From positions 372,001-436,000 of the forward strand of contig NZ_CP135916.1 in NCBI RefSeq assembly GCF_032391395.1: a stretch of DNA of 64,000 nucleotides. The letters are read 5' to 3'. A program made the translations under genes and the position numbers. This document shows positions 42,975-52,213 of this stretch, piece after piece. Origin of the DNA: Sphingomonas sp. Y38-1Y. GTDB taxonomy: Bacteria > Pseudomonadota > Alphaproteobacteria > Sphingomonadales > Sphingomonadaceae. The number at the start of each line of letters is the position of its first letter. Within the stretch, counting starts at the first letter, position 1. The notes under the pieces were generated by a model. The model was not told the DNA's origin and ran no database searches. It saw only the letters and a list, made by a program, of their open reading frames with translations.

Positions 42975-44072
42975 CTAGGCCGCTTTCCCCTCGTGCATCC
43001 TGACCATCGTTTTGATCAGGTCGTGCCATGAATTGGCAAAAGGCTGGGCCACCGGTGCCACACGAACCGGCGTAGACGACCACCCGTTCCGGTGGACGTC
43101 GAGCATTATATCTGCAAGCGCTCGCGAGCTTGCGGGGTCGACGAACCGCACGTGATCGTAGTTTCCGACGGTTTCGTGCGCATAGGGAAGGTCGGCCACG
43201 ATCATTGGCTTTCCGAGCGCTTTGGTTTCGCTGATTGGCAAACCCCAGGTTTCCAGCCGCGACGGAAACAGGAGGCAGTCCATCGCGTCATAGAGACGGG
43301 CCATACCGGCACGGTCCTGGCGACCGATGAATTCGAGTCCCCGAACATCGCCGTAGCGACCATAGAGATTCTGCGTAAGCCGCGTATCGTCCGGCGAGAG
43401 CGTAAGTTGCACGCGCCCCGACCAAGCCGGGTGATCGGCAAGCAGGCGGGCGGCTTCGCAAATTAGTTCGAAGTTCTTGAACGGACGGGAGAGCGACGGG
43501 TAGCAAAACGTATTGATCCTGGCCGGCAAGCCGCCTGGCTGCTCAACAACCGCCTCGGAAGGATGCGCGACGATGACCGAGTCCACGCCGTAACGCCGCT
43601 TGAATTCCCTCCGCAACCAATCCTGCTGGACAATGACAGCAATATTTGACCGAATATTGATGCGGTAGAAAATCGAGTAAAGCAGGGTGAATGGTAGAAG
43701 CTTTGGGGAGATAGCTAATTCCGATAGGGAAGGTCGATAGAATGCGTTCGCGTTGTGGCAGTATACGAATTGCGACTTCGCCTTAATGCGCGGAGACATG
43801 TCATGCATCGATAGCCATATATCGGCATCCAAGCGCTTGGATATTGAGTTAAACTCGACATACTCTGCATAAATCCGCCGCATCCATGATTTCTTTGGCG
43901 CTGGCATTTCGATGATTTCGACATCGCCGACGTCGATGACATCTCGATTGTTGGCCAAGACGACGACCCGCCACGCCGGCAGCACCGCTCGCACCGCTCG
44001 CAGGCAGTCCTGAAAGACCTTCAGCGTCCCACCTTCGGTCAGATTGACGCCGGAGACGACGATCGTTGGCAT
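42975..44072 (-). CDS. glycosyltransferase family 4 protein
   Basis: This is a 365-aa GT-B glycosyltransferase of family GT4. The start MPTIVVSGVNLTEGGTLKVFQ includes the GGT loop that contacts the nucleotide. The C-terminal domain has FCYPSLSRPFKNFELICEAARLL and the ExxxxxxxE motif in FPSRLETWGLPISETKALGKPMIVADLP. Composition in the middle (about 43600-43900) is AT-richer than in neighbouring genes. It lies between the GT2 gene and wzy in the minus-strand operon; donor and acceptor are unknown. Confidence 0.88.
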   Translation of the reverse strand: MPTIVVSGVNLTEGGTLKVFQDCLRAVRAVLPAWRVVVLANNRDVIDVGDVEIIEMPAPKKSWMRRIYAEYVEFNSISKRLDADIWLSMHDMSPRIKAKSQFVYCHNANAFYRPSLSELAISPKLLPFTLLYSIFYRINIRSNIAVIVQQDWLRREFKRRYGVDSVIVAHPSEAVVEQPGGLPARINTFCYPSLSRPFKNFELICEAARLLADHPAWSGRVQLTLSPDDTRLTQNLYGRYGDVRGLEFIGRQDRAGMARLYDAMDCLLFPSRLETWGLPISETKALGKPMIVADLPYAHETVGNYDHVRFVDPASSRALADIMLDVHRNGWSSTPVRVAPVAQPFANSWHDLIKTMVRMHEGKAA

Positions 44073-44124
44073 TTACGTTACCTATCCATATTCGAAGCTG
44101 CCCCGCGCCCGGCCGAAACCACCG

Positions 44125-45306
44125 TCACGCGGTCAGGTCGGGCAGCGTCAGGCGAATGCCGTTATCGGCGATATGGCGTTCAAGGCGGTCGTATCCCGCA
44201 TCGATCGTGGGCAGATCCCGATAGTGGATCGCACCTCCACCCGCCCTCGGCTTCAACAGCCGAGCGCCGATGCGGCGCGCCTGAAACGAGAGTTCGTAAG
44301 CACCCTCGATCACGATCTTGCCCGTTCCGATGCCGAGTTGCCCGGCATTTCGGCTCGCGGCGTAGATTCGCTTGCGCTGCTCGCGATTGTTTATGAGTGC
44401 CACGGCGTAAAGACGGGCAAGGTTGGGCCGGAGATCCGCGCGATCGATACGGTCCACTGCCTTTTTTAGCGAGAACGCCCAGACGTTGTAGGGCGCGTAG
44501 AAGGCGGGGATGACCGGATCCCACTGCAAATTGTCAAACGCGGCCGTATGCGGATGCGCCACGAGCGATGTCAGGTCCGTCCCCGCCGCGCCCGTACCCG
44601 CCGTGCTCGAAGGTGAGCCGCCGGGCAGGCAGAATGGATAATCCACCTGCCAAGCGTTCTCCGCCAGCGCGCTGATGAGCGCCGCGCTGTAGATATCGGG
44701 GGTGACCCCCCCGAAGACGGTGCCGAAACGCGCTCGCACCCGTTCGATGAGCGTACGCGCGACCAGACCGTGATAAAGCCGCGGCATCGTGCCCAGTCCC
44801 CGGCCAAGATCGCGCAGCGCCTCTTGCAGTGCCGCGATCGGATCGATCCGCCTCGCCGCCCCATCGAACCGGTGCACGAACAGGCTGCCGGCGTAGCCAT
44901 CGCCGTAGAAGCGGGAGCGCACGCCGGGCCAGAAATAGTTCGCGATAAACTTGGTACCGTAGCTGAAAACCGCATCGACGCGGTTCCGCGCGGCCCATTC
45001 GGCGACATCGGTCAAGCCCGGCCCGACGCAATCATCGTCGCCCAGGAACATGACGTAATCGCCGGTCGCGTGGCTGAGTGCGAATTCGAAATGCGAGACC
45101 ACGTCCATCTTACGCCCAGGGCGCATGTAGGCGAGCTCGATACCGGCCGGGACTTGCCCGGAAAGCATCGTGCGCAGGCCGTCGTCCGCACTAGTATCGC
45201 TGACGACGATCTGCGCCTGGGGTAGGACCGACGCGATTTTTGCCACCGCCGCGGCCGCATAGGTTTGGCGGTTGTGCGTGGGGATGATGATCGTGATCGT
45301 GGTCAA
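44125..45306 (-). CDS. glycosyltransferase family 2 protein
   Basis: This is a 393-aa GT2 protein. The start TTITIIIPTHNRQTYAAAAVAK is the classic GT-A first strand, with VSDTSADDG and the metal-binding D-D-D in MFLGDDDCVGPG. The C-terminal 150 residues are helical and lack membrane segments. The start is a TTG at 45306 sharing bases with the flippase stop (TTGA); no in-frame ATG or GTG fits the conserved N-terminus. The coupling indicates tight co-expression with the flippase. The sugar transferred is unknown. Confidence 0.85.
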   Translation of the reverse strand: MTTITIIIPTHNRQTYAAAAVAKIASVLPQAQIVVSDTSADDGLRTMLSGQVPAGIELAYMRPGRKMDVVSHFEFALSHATGDYVMFLGDDDCVGPGLTDVAEWAARNRVDAVFSYGTKFIANYFWPGVRSRFYGDGYAGSLFVHRFDGAARRIDPIAALQEALRDLGRGLGTMPRLYHGLVARTLIERVRARFGTVFGGVTPDIYSAALISALAENAWQVDYPFCLPGGSPSSTAGTGAAGTDLTSLVAHPHTAAFDNLQWDPVIPAFYAPYNVWAFSLKKAVDRIDRADLRPNLARLYAVALINNREQRKRIYAASRNAGQLGIGTGKIVIEGAYELSFQARRIGARLLKPRAGGGAIHYRDLPTIDAGYDRLERHIADNGIRLTLPDLTA

Positions 45307-46847
45307 CGCGTCTGTTCCTGCTGGCGGGCGCACCGCATCTTCGGGCGTAGGTGGACGAAAAGCCCGGCCAGAATGGCAAGGCTCGCCAACGCCGCTGCGG
45401 TGGTTGGAAGGGCAAAGGCGATGCTCCAGGGAGAGCTGCGGGTCCCGGCATAGACCAGCAGATACGACAGCGCGATGACGGCCGCAGGAACGGCGTAGCT
45501 CGCGGCCAGGAAGCGTGTCAGCCAGCGCCAGCCCGCGACATGACCCAGGCGCAGCCAGAGGCCGGCAAATCCCGCCGCGTAAAAGGCAAAATAGCTCCAG
45601 GCCACGCCGATCAAGTCGCCGCGCGAAGCAAACCATGCCGCGGCGACCAGAACCGCCACGCCGCACGCGAACGACAATTTCGCGAGATAGTTGTGATCGC
45701 CCCCGGCAATCAGCCGCGTGGTGGGGTAGAAGCCGGAGGCGGAAAGCGCCCCGCCAGCCAGCAGAATGGGCGCGATCGTCGCGATCTGGTCGATGCCGCT
45801 GGCGCTGCGAAGCCAGAGCGGCAGCCAGTCGTGTATCTGCAACCCAAGGCTGAGCGAGGGACCGACCACGGCGCACATCAGGACCGTCTGGAACAACAGC
45901 GCAAGCCGGTTTTCGCCGGCTTCGTCACCGGCATGACGCGCATGCGCGACGCGCGGCGCGAAATAGCTGTTGATGGGGCCCGACAGGACCGCGATGGGCA
46001 CCATCGCGTAGGTCGTCGCCAGAAAATAGCTGCCCGCCGTTTCGAGCGAGATGAAGCCGCTCACGATCGTCTTGTCGAGATTGACCGCGGCCGCCGATGC
46101 GAGCGTGTAGACGGTCAGCGGGACGCAGCGACGCAACAGGTCGGCGATCGCCCCGCGTTGGAACAGCGGCTCCTGCCAGCGAGCTGGCCCGCAGCTTCGC
46201 TCCAACATCCAGCGAACCCCGACGAGATGGACCAATGCGAGCATCAGCTGGGCCACGAGGAACGCGCGCAGCGTGGGAACTAGCGTCAACACCGCCACCG
46301 TCGCCCCCGCCCGTGCGATCGCGCCGATGACGGCGGTCGCGGCACTGGCTCGATACGCGCCGAGGGCGTTCATGCTGAGCTGGACGATATTGATCCCAAC
46401 CAGTGCCATGACGAGCGGTGCGATCATCGCGACGTTCACGCCGTCCTCGAACGACCAGCCGGAAAATCGGTCTGGCGAGACGAGCGGCCAGAGCAGGCCG
46501 ATGGCACCGATGGCCACCGCGATCGCCACCAGCAACGCCTCGGCGCGGCGGCGCATCCAGACGACGCGGGTCAGTGCGGCGGCGTCGCCGCGCGCGATCG
46601 CCGTGTCGCGGCTGATGAGCGTCGCGAGGCCCAGATCGGAGACGAGAAAGAACGCCTGCAGCGAGAGGACGATCGACACCGCACCAAATGTCGATCCGCC
46701 CAGAAGCGCGTGATATCGCGGGATGAAAAGCAGCGTGACGACGATGCCGCCGACACGCCCGCCGAACAGCGCCGCGACATCGAGCAGCGGCGCGATGCGC
46801 GCGCCGGGGCGGCGCGGCACCGCAGGGGCGTCTGCCGGTACGGTCAT
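45303..46847 (-). CDS. Wzx-like polysaccharide flippase (MATE/MOP superfamily)
   Basis: This is a 514-aa oligosaccharide flippase expected to move undecaprenyl-linked repeat units across the inner membrane. It has about 12-14 membrane segments, with PLLDVAALFGGRVGGIVVTLLFIPRY at the N-terminus, SDLGLATLISRDTAIARGD (the Wzx loop), and later YTLASAAAVNLDKTIVSGF with an intramembrane Asp-Lys. ATG 46847 with GAGGG upstream is preferred over an upstream in-frame start at 46898. It lies between the CapE-type dehydratase and the GT2 gene. Confidence 0.85.
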   Translation of the reverse strand: MTVPADAPAVPRRPGARIAPLLDVAALFGGRVGGIVVTLLFIPRYHALLGGSTFGAVSIVLSLQAFFLVSDLGLATLISRDTAIARGDAAALTRVVWMRRRAEALLVAIAVAIGAIGLLWPLVSPDRFSGWSFEDGVNVAMIAPLVMALVGINIVQLSMNALGAYRASAATAVIGAIARAGATVAVLTLVPTLRAFLVAQLMLALVHLVGVRWMLERSCGPARWQEPLFQRGAIADLLRRCVPLTVYTLASAAAVNLDKTIVSGFISLETAGSYFLATTYAMVPIAVLSGPINSYFAPRVAHARHAGDEAGENRLALLFQTVLMCAVVGPSLSLGLQIHDWLPLWLRSASGIDQIATIAPILLAGGALSASGFYPTTRLIAGGDHNYLAKLSFACGVAVLVAAAWFASRGDLIGVAWSYFAFYAAGFAGLWLRLGHVAGWRWLTRFLAASYAVPAAVIALSYLLVYAGTRSSPWSIAFALPTTAAALASLAILAGLFVHLRPKMRCARQQEQTR

Positions 46848-46872
46848 GCGAACCCTCGACGCCCGGCCCCCG

Positions 46873-47883
46873 TCATCCGCGCAGCGCCGCCTGAACATAG
46901 GGCAGCGTCAGCAACAGCGCCTTGGTCTCGGCGACATCGAGACGTTGAGTGTTGTGCGACGTGTAATCGTCGATCTGGTTGAGCGCCTGCGACCCTTCGG
47001 AAATGAAAAGCTCGTAATTGAGGTCGCGGTTGTCGGCAGGCACGCGGAAATATCGGCCCATATCCTCGGCCTTTGCCATTTCCTCGCGCGAGACAAGCGT
47101 CTCGTACAGCTTTTCACCGTGCCGCGTCCCCAAAATGCCGGTCTCGCACGGCGCGTCGAAGAGTTCGCTGAGCGCGATCGTGAGCGTCTCGATGGTGCAG
47201 GCCGGCGCTTTTTGGACGAAGATGTCTCCCTGCTGACCATTCTCGAACGCATGCAGCACGAGGTCGACCGAATCTTCCAGCGACATCATGAAGCGGGTCA
47301 TGGCGGGATCGGTAATCATCATCGGCTGGCCCGACTTGACCCGTTCGATGAACAGCGGAATTACCGACCCGCGAGAGGCCATGACGTTCCCGTAGCGCGT
47401 GGCGCAAAGCACCGGACCGCGCGCGTCCATGCCGCGTGCGTGCGAGACGAGTACCTTCTCGGCCATCGCCTTCGAAATGCCCATCGCGTTGATCGGGTAA
47501 ACTGCCTTGTCGGTGCTGAGCAGCACTACGCGGCTGACGCCATGATTGACCGCGGCACGAATGACGTTGTCAGTCCCGACGACGTTCGTGCGAACCGCCT
47601 CCATGGGATAGAACTCGCACGACGGCACCTGCTTCAGCGCGGCCGCGTGAAAGACGTAGTCGACACCGCGCATCGCGCTGTCGATCGACTGAGCGTCGCG
47701 CGTATCGCCGATGACGAACCGGACTTTCGGGCTCTTGAGCTCGATCCGCAGGTCCTCCTGCTTCTTCTCGTCGCGGGAGAAGACTATGATCTGCTTGACG
47801 CCGGTGGCGACGAAGCGACTGAGCACTGTGGTTCCGAACGACCCGGTCCCACCGGTAATCATAAGCGTCTTGCCGTCGAGCAT
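46873..47883 (-). CDS. UDP-N-acetylglucosamine 4,6-dehydratase, CapE/FnlA type
   Basis: This is a 336-aa extended SDR that dehydrates UDP-GlcNAc at C4/C6, normally with C5 inversion in the CapE/FnlA group, on the way to L-sugars such as L-FucNAc. It has the NAD motif TGGTGSFG (10-17), SRDEKKQED, HAAALKQVPSCEFYPMEAV, and STDKAVYPINAMGISKAM, where the SDR tyrosine position is a methionine as in CapE-type enzymes. GTRHGEKLYE is also present. The SCEFYP and MGISK signatures separate it from PseB. No CapF/CapG partners are visible; instead two DegT-type proteins and a GNAT lie upstream in the operon. Confidence 0.88.
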   Translation of the reverse strand: MLDGKTLMITGGTGSFGTTVLSRFVATGVKQIIVFSRDEKKQEDLRIELKSPKVRFVIGDTRDAQSIDSAMRGVDYVFHAAALKQVPSCEFYPMEAVRTNVVGTDNVIRAAVNHGVSRVVLLSTDKAVYPINAMGISKAMAEKVLVSHARGMDARGPVLCATRYGNVMASRGSVIPLFIERVKSGQPMMITDPAMTRFMMSLEDSVDLVLHAFENGQQGDIFVQKAPACTIETLTIALSELFDAPCETGILGTRHGEKLYETLVSREEMAKAEDMGRYFRVPADNRDLNYELFISEGSQALNQIDDYTSHNTQRLDVAETKALLLTLPYVQAALRG

Positions 47884-47928
47884 CTCGTTTCTTCCTATGC
47901 CGCCGTAGCGACAGATATGAGCGGGGAG

Positions 47929-49044
47929 TTATGGGGCAATCAGGTAGCGGCGCACCGCGTTGATGATGGTCTCGAGATCGGCGGGGGATAGCCACCAACC
48001 GCAGGGTAGCGCGAGCATCTCGTGCTCGAGCGCGGTCGTTCCGGGCAGAATGCGCGGCCGGGCGCCAAACCCGGAATAAGCGTCGTTGCGCTGATGCAGC
48101 TTCGAGACCTGGATACCACGTGCCTTGAGATCGGCGAGCAGCGCATCGCGCCGGGTGCTGCGCACGAGCGCGACCCAGAAGACACCGCGCGAGCCCTCTC
48201 GCTCCCGAACAAATGTCAGGCCGTCACGATCCCGCAGCGCCGCGGACAGAAAGGCGGCGTTGGCACGATTGCGCTCGATCCGGGAGTGGAGATCGTCAAA
48301 CTGCAGGCAGGCGAGCGCCGCGTTGACGTTGGGCATGCTCGCGGAATAGCCGATTTCGGGCACATCGATGGCCGGGTCGATTTCGCCATCCGGTCGGCGG
48401 AAGCTCGCCATATCGATACCGAACCTGCGGAGCCGTCGGGCATGGGAAGCGTCGGCTTCGTCGCGGCAGATCACGGCGCCGCCCTCGACCGCGTTGATCT
48501 GACGATTTGCATAAAAGGAAAAGACGGCGAAGTCGCCGACGCTGCCGACGGGCATGCCGTCTGCTGACGCGCCAAGCGCATTGTTCGCGTCCTCGATTAA
48601 CGGGACGCCGGCGTCGGCACAGACCCTGCGCAGCGCCGCCAGATCGCCGACATAGCCCGCGACGTGATAGATGACGACAGCGCGCGTCCGCGGACCGATG
48701 CAGGCGCGAAGATCATCGAGATCGACACAGGCGGTTTCGGCATCGACGTCGACCCAGACAGGCGTGGCGCCGACCATCGCGATCGCGCTGTTCGACGACA
48801 TGCAGTTCAGCGCCTGTGTCACCACCTCGTCACCCGGAACCACGCCGGCAAGACGAAGCGCGATCGCAAGCGCCTGCGTCATGTCGCTCGTCGCGACGAC
48901 GGGACGCCCGCCCACCAGCGCCGAAAGTCGCCCCTCCAGTTCGGAAACCGCGGGCCCCGCAGCCAGCCGGCCGGATGCCCAGACCGGGTCCAGCCCCGCC
49001 GCGATCGCAGGATCGATCCGGCAGTCGAAAAGCGCAACGGCCAC
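47929..49044 (-). CDS. DegT/DnrJ/EryC1/StrS-family protein with the PLP lysine replaced by arginine
   Basis: This is a 371-aa fold-type I protein of the sugar aminotransferase family. It aligns over its full length with the next gene upstream (shared SKLHxRN, LPCGWW and GPRTRA-VYHxAGYxxDL segments). The residue that should be the PLP lysine is R181 in FSFYANRQINAVEGG, read directly as CGT. Other pocket residues also differ: ATSDMTQAL replaces the SSGTGAL phosphate-binding motif, and EDANNALGA replaces EDCAHALGA. D152 (pyridine contact) is kept. It is therefore probably not an aminotransferase by itself; it may be a partner subunit or have another activity. Confidence 0.85.
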   Translation of the reverse strand: MAVALFDCRIDPAIAAGLDPVWASGRLAAGPAVSELEGRLSALVGGRPVVATSDMTQALAIALRLAGVVPGDEVVTQALNCMSSNSAIAMVGATPVWVDVDAETACVDLDDLRACIGPRTRAVVIYHVAGYVGDLAALRRVCADAGVPLIEDANNALGASADGMPVGSVGDFAVFSFYANRQINAVEGGAVICRDEADASHARRLRRFGIDMASFRRPDGEIDPAIDVPEIGYSASMPNVNAALACLQFDDLHSRIERNRANAAFLSAALRDRDGLTFVREREGSRGVFWVALVRSTRRDALLADLKARGIQVSKLHQRNDAYSGFGARPRILPGTTALEHEMLALPCGWWLSPADLETIINAVRRYLIAP

Positions 49045-49047
49045 GGC

Positions 49048-50151
49048 TCAACCCCTTGCCAACGCGTCGACGATCCGGGCGCGATCGTCGTCCGACACCC
49101 ACCATCCGCAGGGGATGTGGACGAGCCGGCGATAAAAGGTCTCGAGCCCGGGCAGGTCCCGGCGATACGGCGCAAATACCGAATGAAGATGATTGGGCCG
49201 GTGAAGCTTCGACGCCGCCACGCCGATTTCCCCCAACCGCCGCTCGACATCAGCGGAGTCGTCGGTGAGCAACGTGTAGATCCAGTAGCTGGGCTCGCTG
49301 TCCGGTTCGATACGCGCCGGGGCGAGTCCCGGAATACGGGCCAACGCCGCGTCGAAGGCGCGGCCATGCTCGATGTGCTTCGCGATCGCATCCCCGATCG
49401 TGTCCAGCTGTTGCAGGCCGATCATGCCCGCCACGTTGGTCATGTTGTATTTGAAGCCGCCCTCGGTGATGTCGACGACGGTCCGGGGAACCCCCTTTTC
49501 CAGACCGAACCAGCGCAATTTTCGGGCGTCGCGCACTTTGGAGGGATCGCGCAGCACCAGGGCCCCGCCATCGACGGTCGTCATGTGCTTGATCGCCTGG
49601 AACGAGAAGATCGCCGCATCGCCGAACGTGCCGATCGCCTGCCCGCCGTAACGCGCGCCGAGCGCGTGGGCGCAATCCTCGATCAAGGCGATGCCGTGCC
49701 GATCGGCGATACCGCGCATGGCGTGCAGGTCGACGGGATAGCCGGCATAGTGAACGACGAGGATGGCGCGCGTGCGCGGTCCGATCGCCGCTTCGACCGA
49801 GGCCGGATCGAGATTGCCCGTCGCCGGATCGACATCGGCAAATCGCGGCGTCGCCCCGACCTGCAGGATCGTGGTATTCGTCGGCTCCGCCGTCATCGAC
49901 GTGCTGACGACCTCGTCCCCCGGCCCGACGCCGCAGCTCAGAAGCGCGACATGAAGCGCGCCGGTTCCGCTGCTGAACGCAAGGATGCCTGGAAGCCCGA
50001 ACTGCTCGGCGAATCGCCGCTCGAACTCATAGACCTGCTCGCCCTCGGCCAGCATCGCGCCATAGAGGACGTCGCCGAGCGCGGGCATCAGCGTGTCGCG
50101 GGGGGGCATCCGAACCTTGACGATCGGCAGCATCGGGGCGGTCATGGTCAT
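49048..50151 (-). CDS. DegT/DnrJ/EryC1/StrS-family sugar aminotransferase
   Basis: This is a 367-aa PLP-dependent nucleotide-sugar aminotransferase. The PLP lysine is K188 in IFSFQAIKHMTTVDGG. SSGTGAL (60-66) holds the phosphate and IEDCAHALGA has the aspartate D159 facing the pyridine. ATG 50151 is three codons upstream of an alternative; the gene lies three bases from the R181 paralogue and four bases from the GNAT gene. In context it would transaminate a 4-keto intermediate from the CapE-type dehydratase; substrate identity is inference. Confidence 0.9.
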   Translation of the reverse strand: MTMTAPMLPIVKVRMPPRDTLMPALGDVLYGAMLAEGEQVYEFERRFAEQFGLPGILAFSSGTGALHVALLSCGVGPGDEVVSTSMTAEPTNTTILQVGATPRFADVDPATGNLDPASVEAAIGPRTRAILVVHYAGYPVDLHAMRGIADRHGIALIEDCAHALGARYGGQAIGTFGDAAIFSFQAIKHMTTVDGGALVLRDPSKVRDARKLRWFGLEKGVPRTVVDITEGGFKYNMTNVAGMIGLQQLDTIGDAIAKHIEHGRAFDAALARIPGLAPARIEPDSEPSYWIYTLLTDDSADVERRLGEIGVAASKLHRPNHLHSVFAPYRRDLPGLETFYRRLVHIPCGWWVSDDDRARIVDALARG

Positions 50152-50154
50152 ATC

Positions 50155-50925
50155 CTAGATTCGATCTGCAAGCGAAACGGGATCGATCGCGAGCGACGAG
50201 TCGAAGCGCCGCACCATCGTATAGGCGCCGTCGCGTGTTTCGACCGCGAATAATGCCGGGTCGAGCATCCTGTCGAACCGATCGGCCGAAGACAGATTGA
50301 CCGACCAGCGGTCGTACCCGGCGGCGCGCATCAACCTCGCCACCGCATCCGCCCCGCCGTGCCAGTCGGCCAGCGTTACGCCGCCCCCGCCATGCAGGAC
50401 CACCGCACGCGCATTCCCATCGGAAAGTCGTTCCGCTGACGTGGCAAAGGCCGGCAGCCCGGCGATGTCGTCCGCACCAGGCCAGGCGGCCGAATCGACA
50501 TGGGCGACCGTTCGGGCCATGGGCTCTGAAGAGAAGGTCACGAACCGGTCCCGATCGAGAACCTGATAACCGCTGCCACGATAGACCGGCGGGATCTTCG
50601 TCCAGAGCAGGGCGGCGGCGATCCCGTCGTCCTCGAGCATTTGATGGGCCCGTTCCAGCATCGCCGCGCCGTAACCGCGCCCCCGCACCCGCGCATCGAC
50701 GCAGACGAAGCCGATCATCGCGACCCCGGGCTGAAGAGCCGGGCGAACCACCAAGGCGGCACGCGTCGCGACATCACCGATCGTCACCGACCGCGTATCG
50801 GCAGCATCGGCCCATGGCAGGTGCGCATTGAAGTCGATGCCGCGTCCGGCCTGCGCGAAGAACACGTCCCAGATCAGACGCCGCGCCCCATCCGGCACGC
50901 CCTTATGGACTGCTGTATCGATCAC
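50155..50925 (-). CDS. GNAT-family N-acetyltransferase
   Basis: This is a 256-aa protein. Residues about 15-125 form a GNAT domain: the acetyl-CoA pyrophosphate-binding motif is RVRGRGYGAAML at about 80-91, preceded by the strand MIGFVCVDARV. The second half (about 150-256) is a separate, mixed domain without a recognised family. It is followed by the DegT gene after three bases and is preceded by the initiating transferase gene. It could acetylate the amino sugar made by the aminotransferase, a role like PseH or PglD, but this is inferred from position. Confidence 0.75.
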   Translation of the reverse strand: MIDTAVHKGVPDGARRLIWDVFFAQAGRGIDFNAHLPWADAADTRSVTIGDVATRAALVVRPALQPGVAMIGFVCVDARVRGRGYGAAMLERAHQMLEDDGIAAALLWTKIPPVYRGSGYQVLDRDRFVTFSSEPMARTVAHVDSAAWPGADDIAGLPAFATSAERLSDGNARAVVLHGGGGVTLADWHGGADAVARLMRAAGYDRWSVNLSSADRFDRMLDPALFAVETRDGAYTMVRRFDSSLAIDPVSLADRI

Positions 50926-50947
50926 CGTCGCGACTCTGCCGGATCGC

Positions 50948-52213
50948 TCACTTAGCGCCGAACCCGTTCAGAACCGTCTGAACCGTCTTGGCGACGATCA
51001 ACAGGTCGATCCAGGGCGAATAGGTCTTGATGTAGTAGAAGTCGTAGTAAAGCTTGGTCTTGACGTCCTCGACCTCGGCCACGTGCCCCTGATGAACCTG
51101 CGCCCAACCGGTCAGACCGGGACGCACGATGTGACGATAGCGGTAAAAGGGGATCTCGCTTTCGTACCACTGCGAAAGCACCTGTGCTTCGGGGCGTGGA
51201 CCGATCCAGCTCATCTCGCCCTTCAGGATGTTGAGGATCTGCGGCAGTTCGTCGACGCGGCTGCGGCGAAGAAACGCGCCCACCTTGGTAATGCGCTTGT
51301 CCCCCGTCTGCGTCTTCGCGGCGTCGAGCGCCTGCTGGCCCGCAGGCGCCGCGCTCATCGTCCGGAATTTGTAGACCGTGAACGGCTTCCCCCGATAGCC
51401 GATGCGCGTCTGGCGAAAGATCGACGGCCCACGGGAATCGAGCCGGATCACGACCGCGATCAACACCATCAACGGCGCGAGGAGAATACCGACCACGACA
51501 GCGGCGAGCCAGTCGACGCAGTGCTTGATGGTCATGTACGCCGAGATCGGCGCAAGGGTGCCGAAGCTGTTCTCCGACAGATGTTCGAGCTGAACCATGC
51601 CGGTCAGCGATTCGGCGAGATGCTTGGTATGATAGACGGGAACGCCAGCGAGCGCGCAGTCGGCAAGCGCGCGATCCCATTCCGTCGGCAGGTCGACGCG
51701 CAGATCGGCCGAAACGGCATCGACCAGCGCGAGCTCCGCCGGATCGTTCAACCGGAACCAGCGCACGCCGCTCACATCGAGCAACAACAGCGAATCGCCC
51801 CCGGGCACGATCCCGATCGTCATCATCCGTCGCCGCCGATCCGCCGCATAAACGATCACATACCAGACGATGACCACGACGAAGCTGACGAACAGCAGCG
51901 ACCGACTGTACTGAAGGCGCGACAGGATGAGGAACGTCAGCAGAATGCCGAACGAGATCGTGAACGACGGCAGGATATAGGCCGTCGCCTCGACGCCGGG
52001 ATAACGGATGATGCTCCTGAACAACATCAGGCCGATGGTCGTCGAAATCAGGCTGTAGATATAGGTGACGAAGACGACGGTCTGGTTGACCTGATCCTCC
52101 GGAAACAGGACTGCCATGATCGCGGGCAGAACGGCAAGCGCGAGCGCCACGGCCAGATTCTCGAGGCGAAGGAGCATCCCGCCGCCCGGACGCCTGATCT
52201 GATACGCTTTCAT
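50948..52213 (-). CDS. initiating undecaprenyl-phosphate sugar-1-phosphate transferase (GelB/WbaP-like)
   Basis: This is a 421-aa polyprenyl glycosylphosphotransferase that loads the first sugar onto undecaprenyl phosphate. It has four N-terminal membrane helices (about 15-130), a cytoplasmic Rossmann-like linker, one further helix (about 235-260, DWLAAVVVGILLAPLMVLIAVVI), and the catalytic Bac_transf domain with FRQTRIGYRGKPFTVYKFRTM, SRVDELPQILNILKGEMS, IGPRPE and RPGLTGWAQV. It is the first gene of the minus-strand operon and the best candidate for chain initiation. The first sugar (glucose, galactose or an acetamido-sugar) cannot be told. Confidence 0.92.
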   Translation of the reverse strand: MKAYQIRRPGGGMLLRLENLAVALALAVLPAIMAVLFPEDQVNQTVVFVTYIYSLISTTIGLMLFRSIIRYPGVEATAYILPSFTISFGILLTFLILSRLQYSRSLLFVSFVVVIVWYVIVYAADRRRRMMTIGIVPGGDSLLLLDVSGVRWFRLNDPAELALVDAVSADLRVDLPTEWDRALADCALAGVPVYHTKHLAESLTGMVQLEHLSENSFGTLAPISAYMTIKHCVDWLAAVVVGILLAPLMVLIAVVIRLDSRGPSIFRQTRIGYRGKPFTVYKFRTMSAAPAGQQALDAAKTQTGDKRITKVGAFLRRSRVDELPQILNILKGEMSWIGPRPEAQVLSQWYESEIPFYRYRHIVRPGLTGWAQVHQGHVAEVEDVKTKLYYDFYYIKTYSPWIDLLIVAKTVQTVLNGFGAK

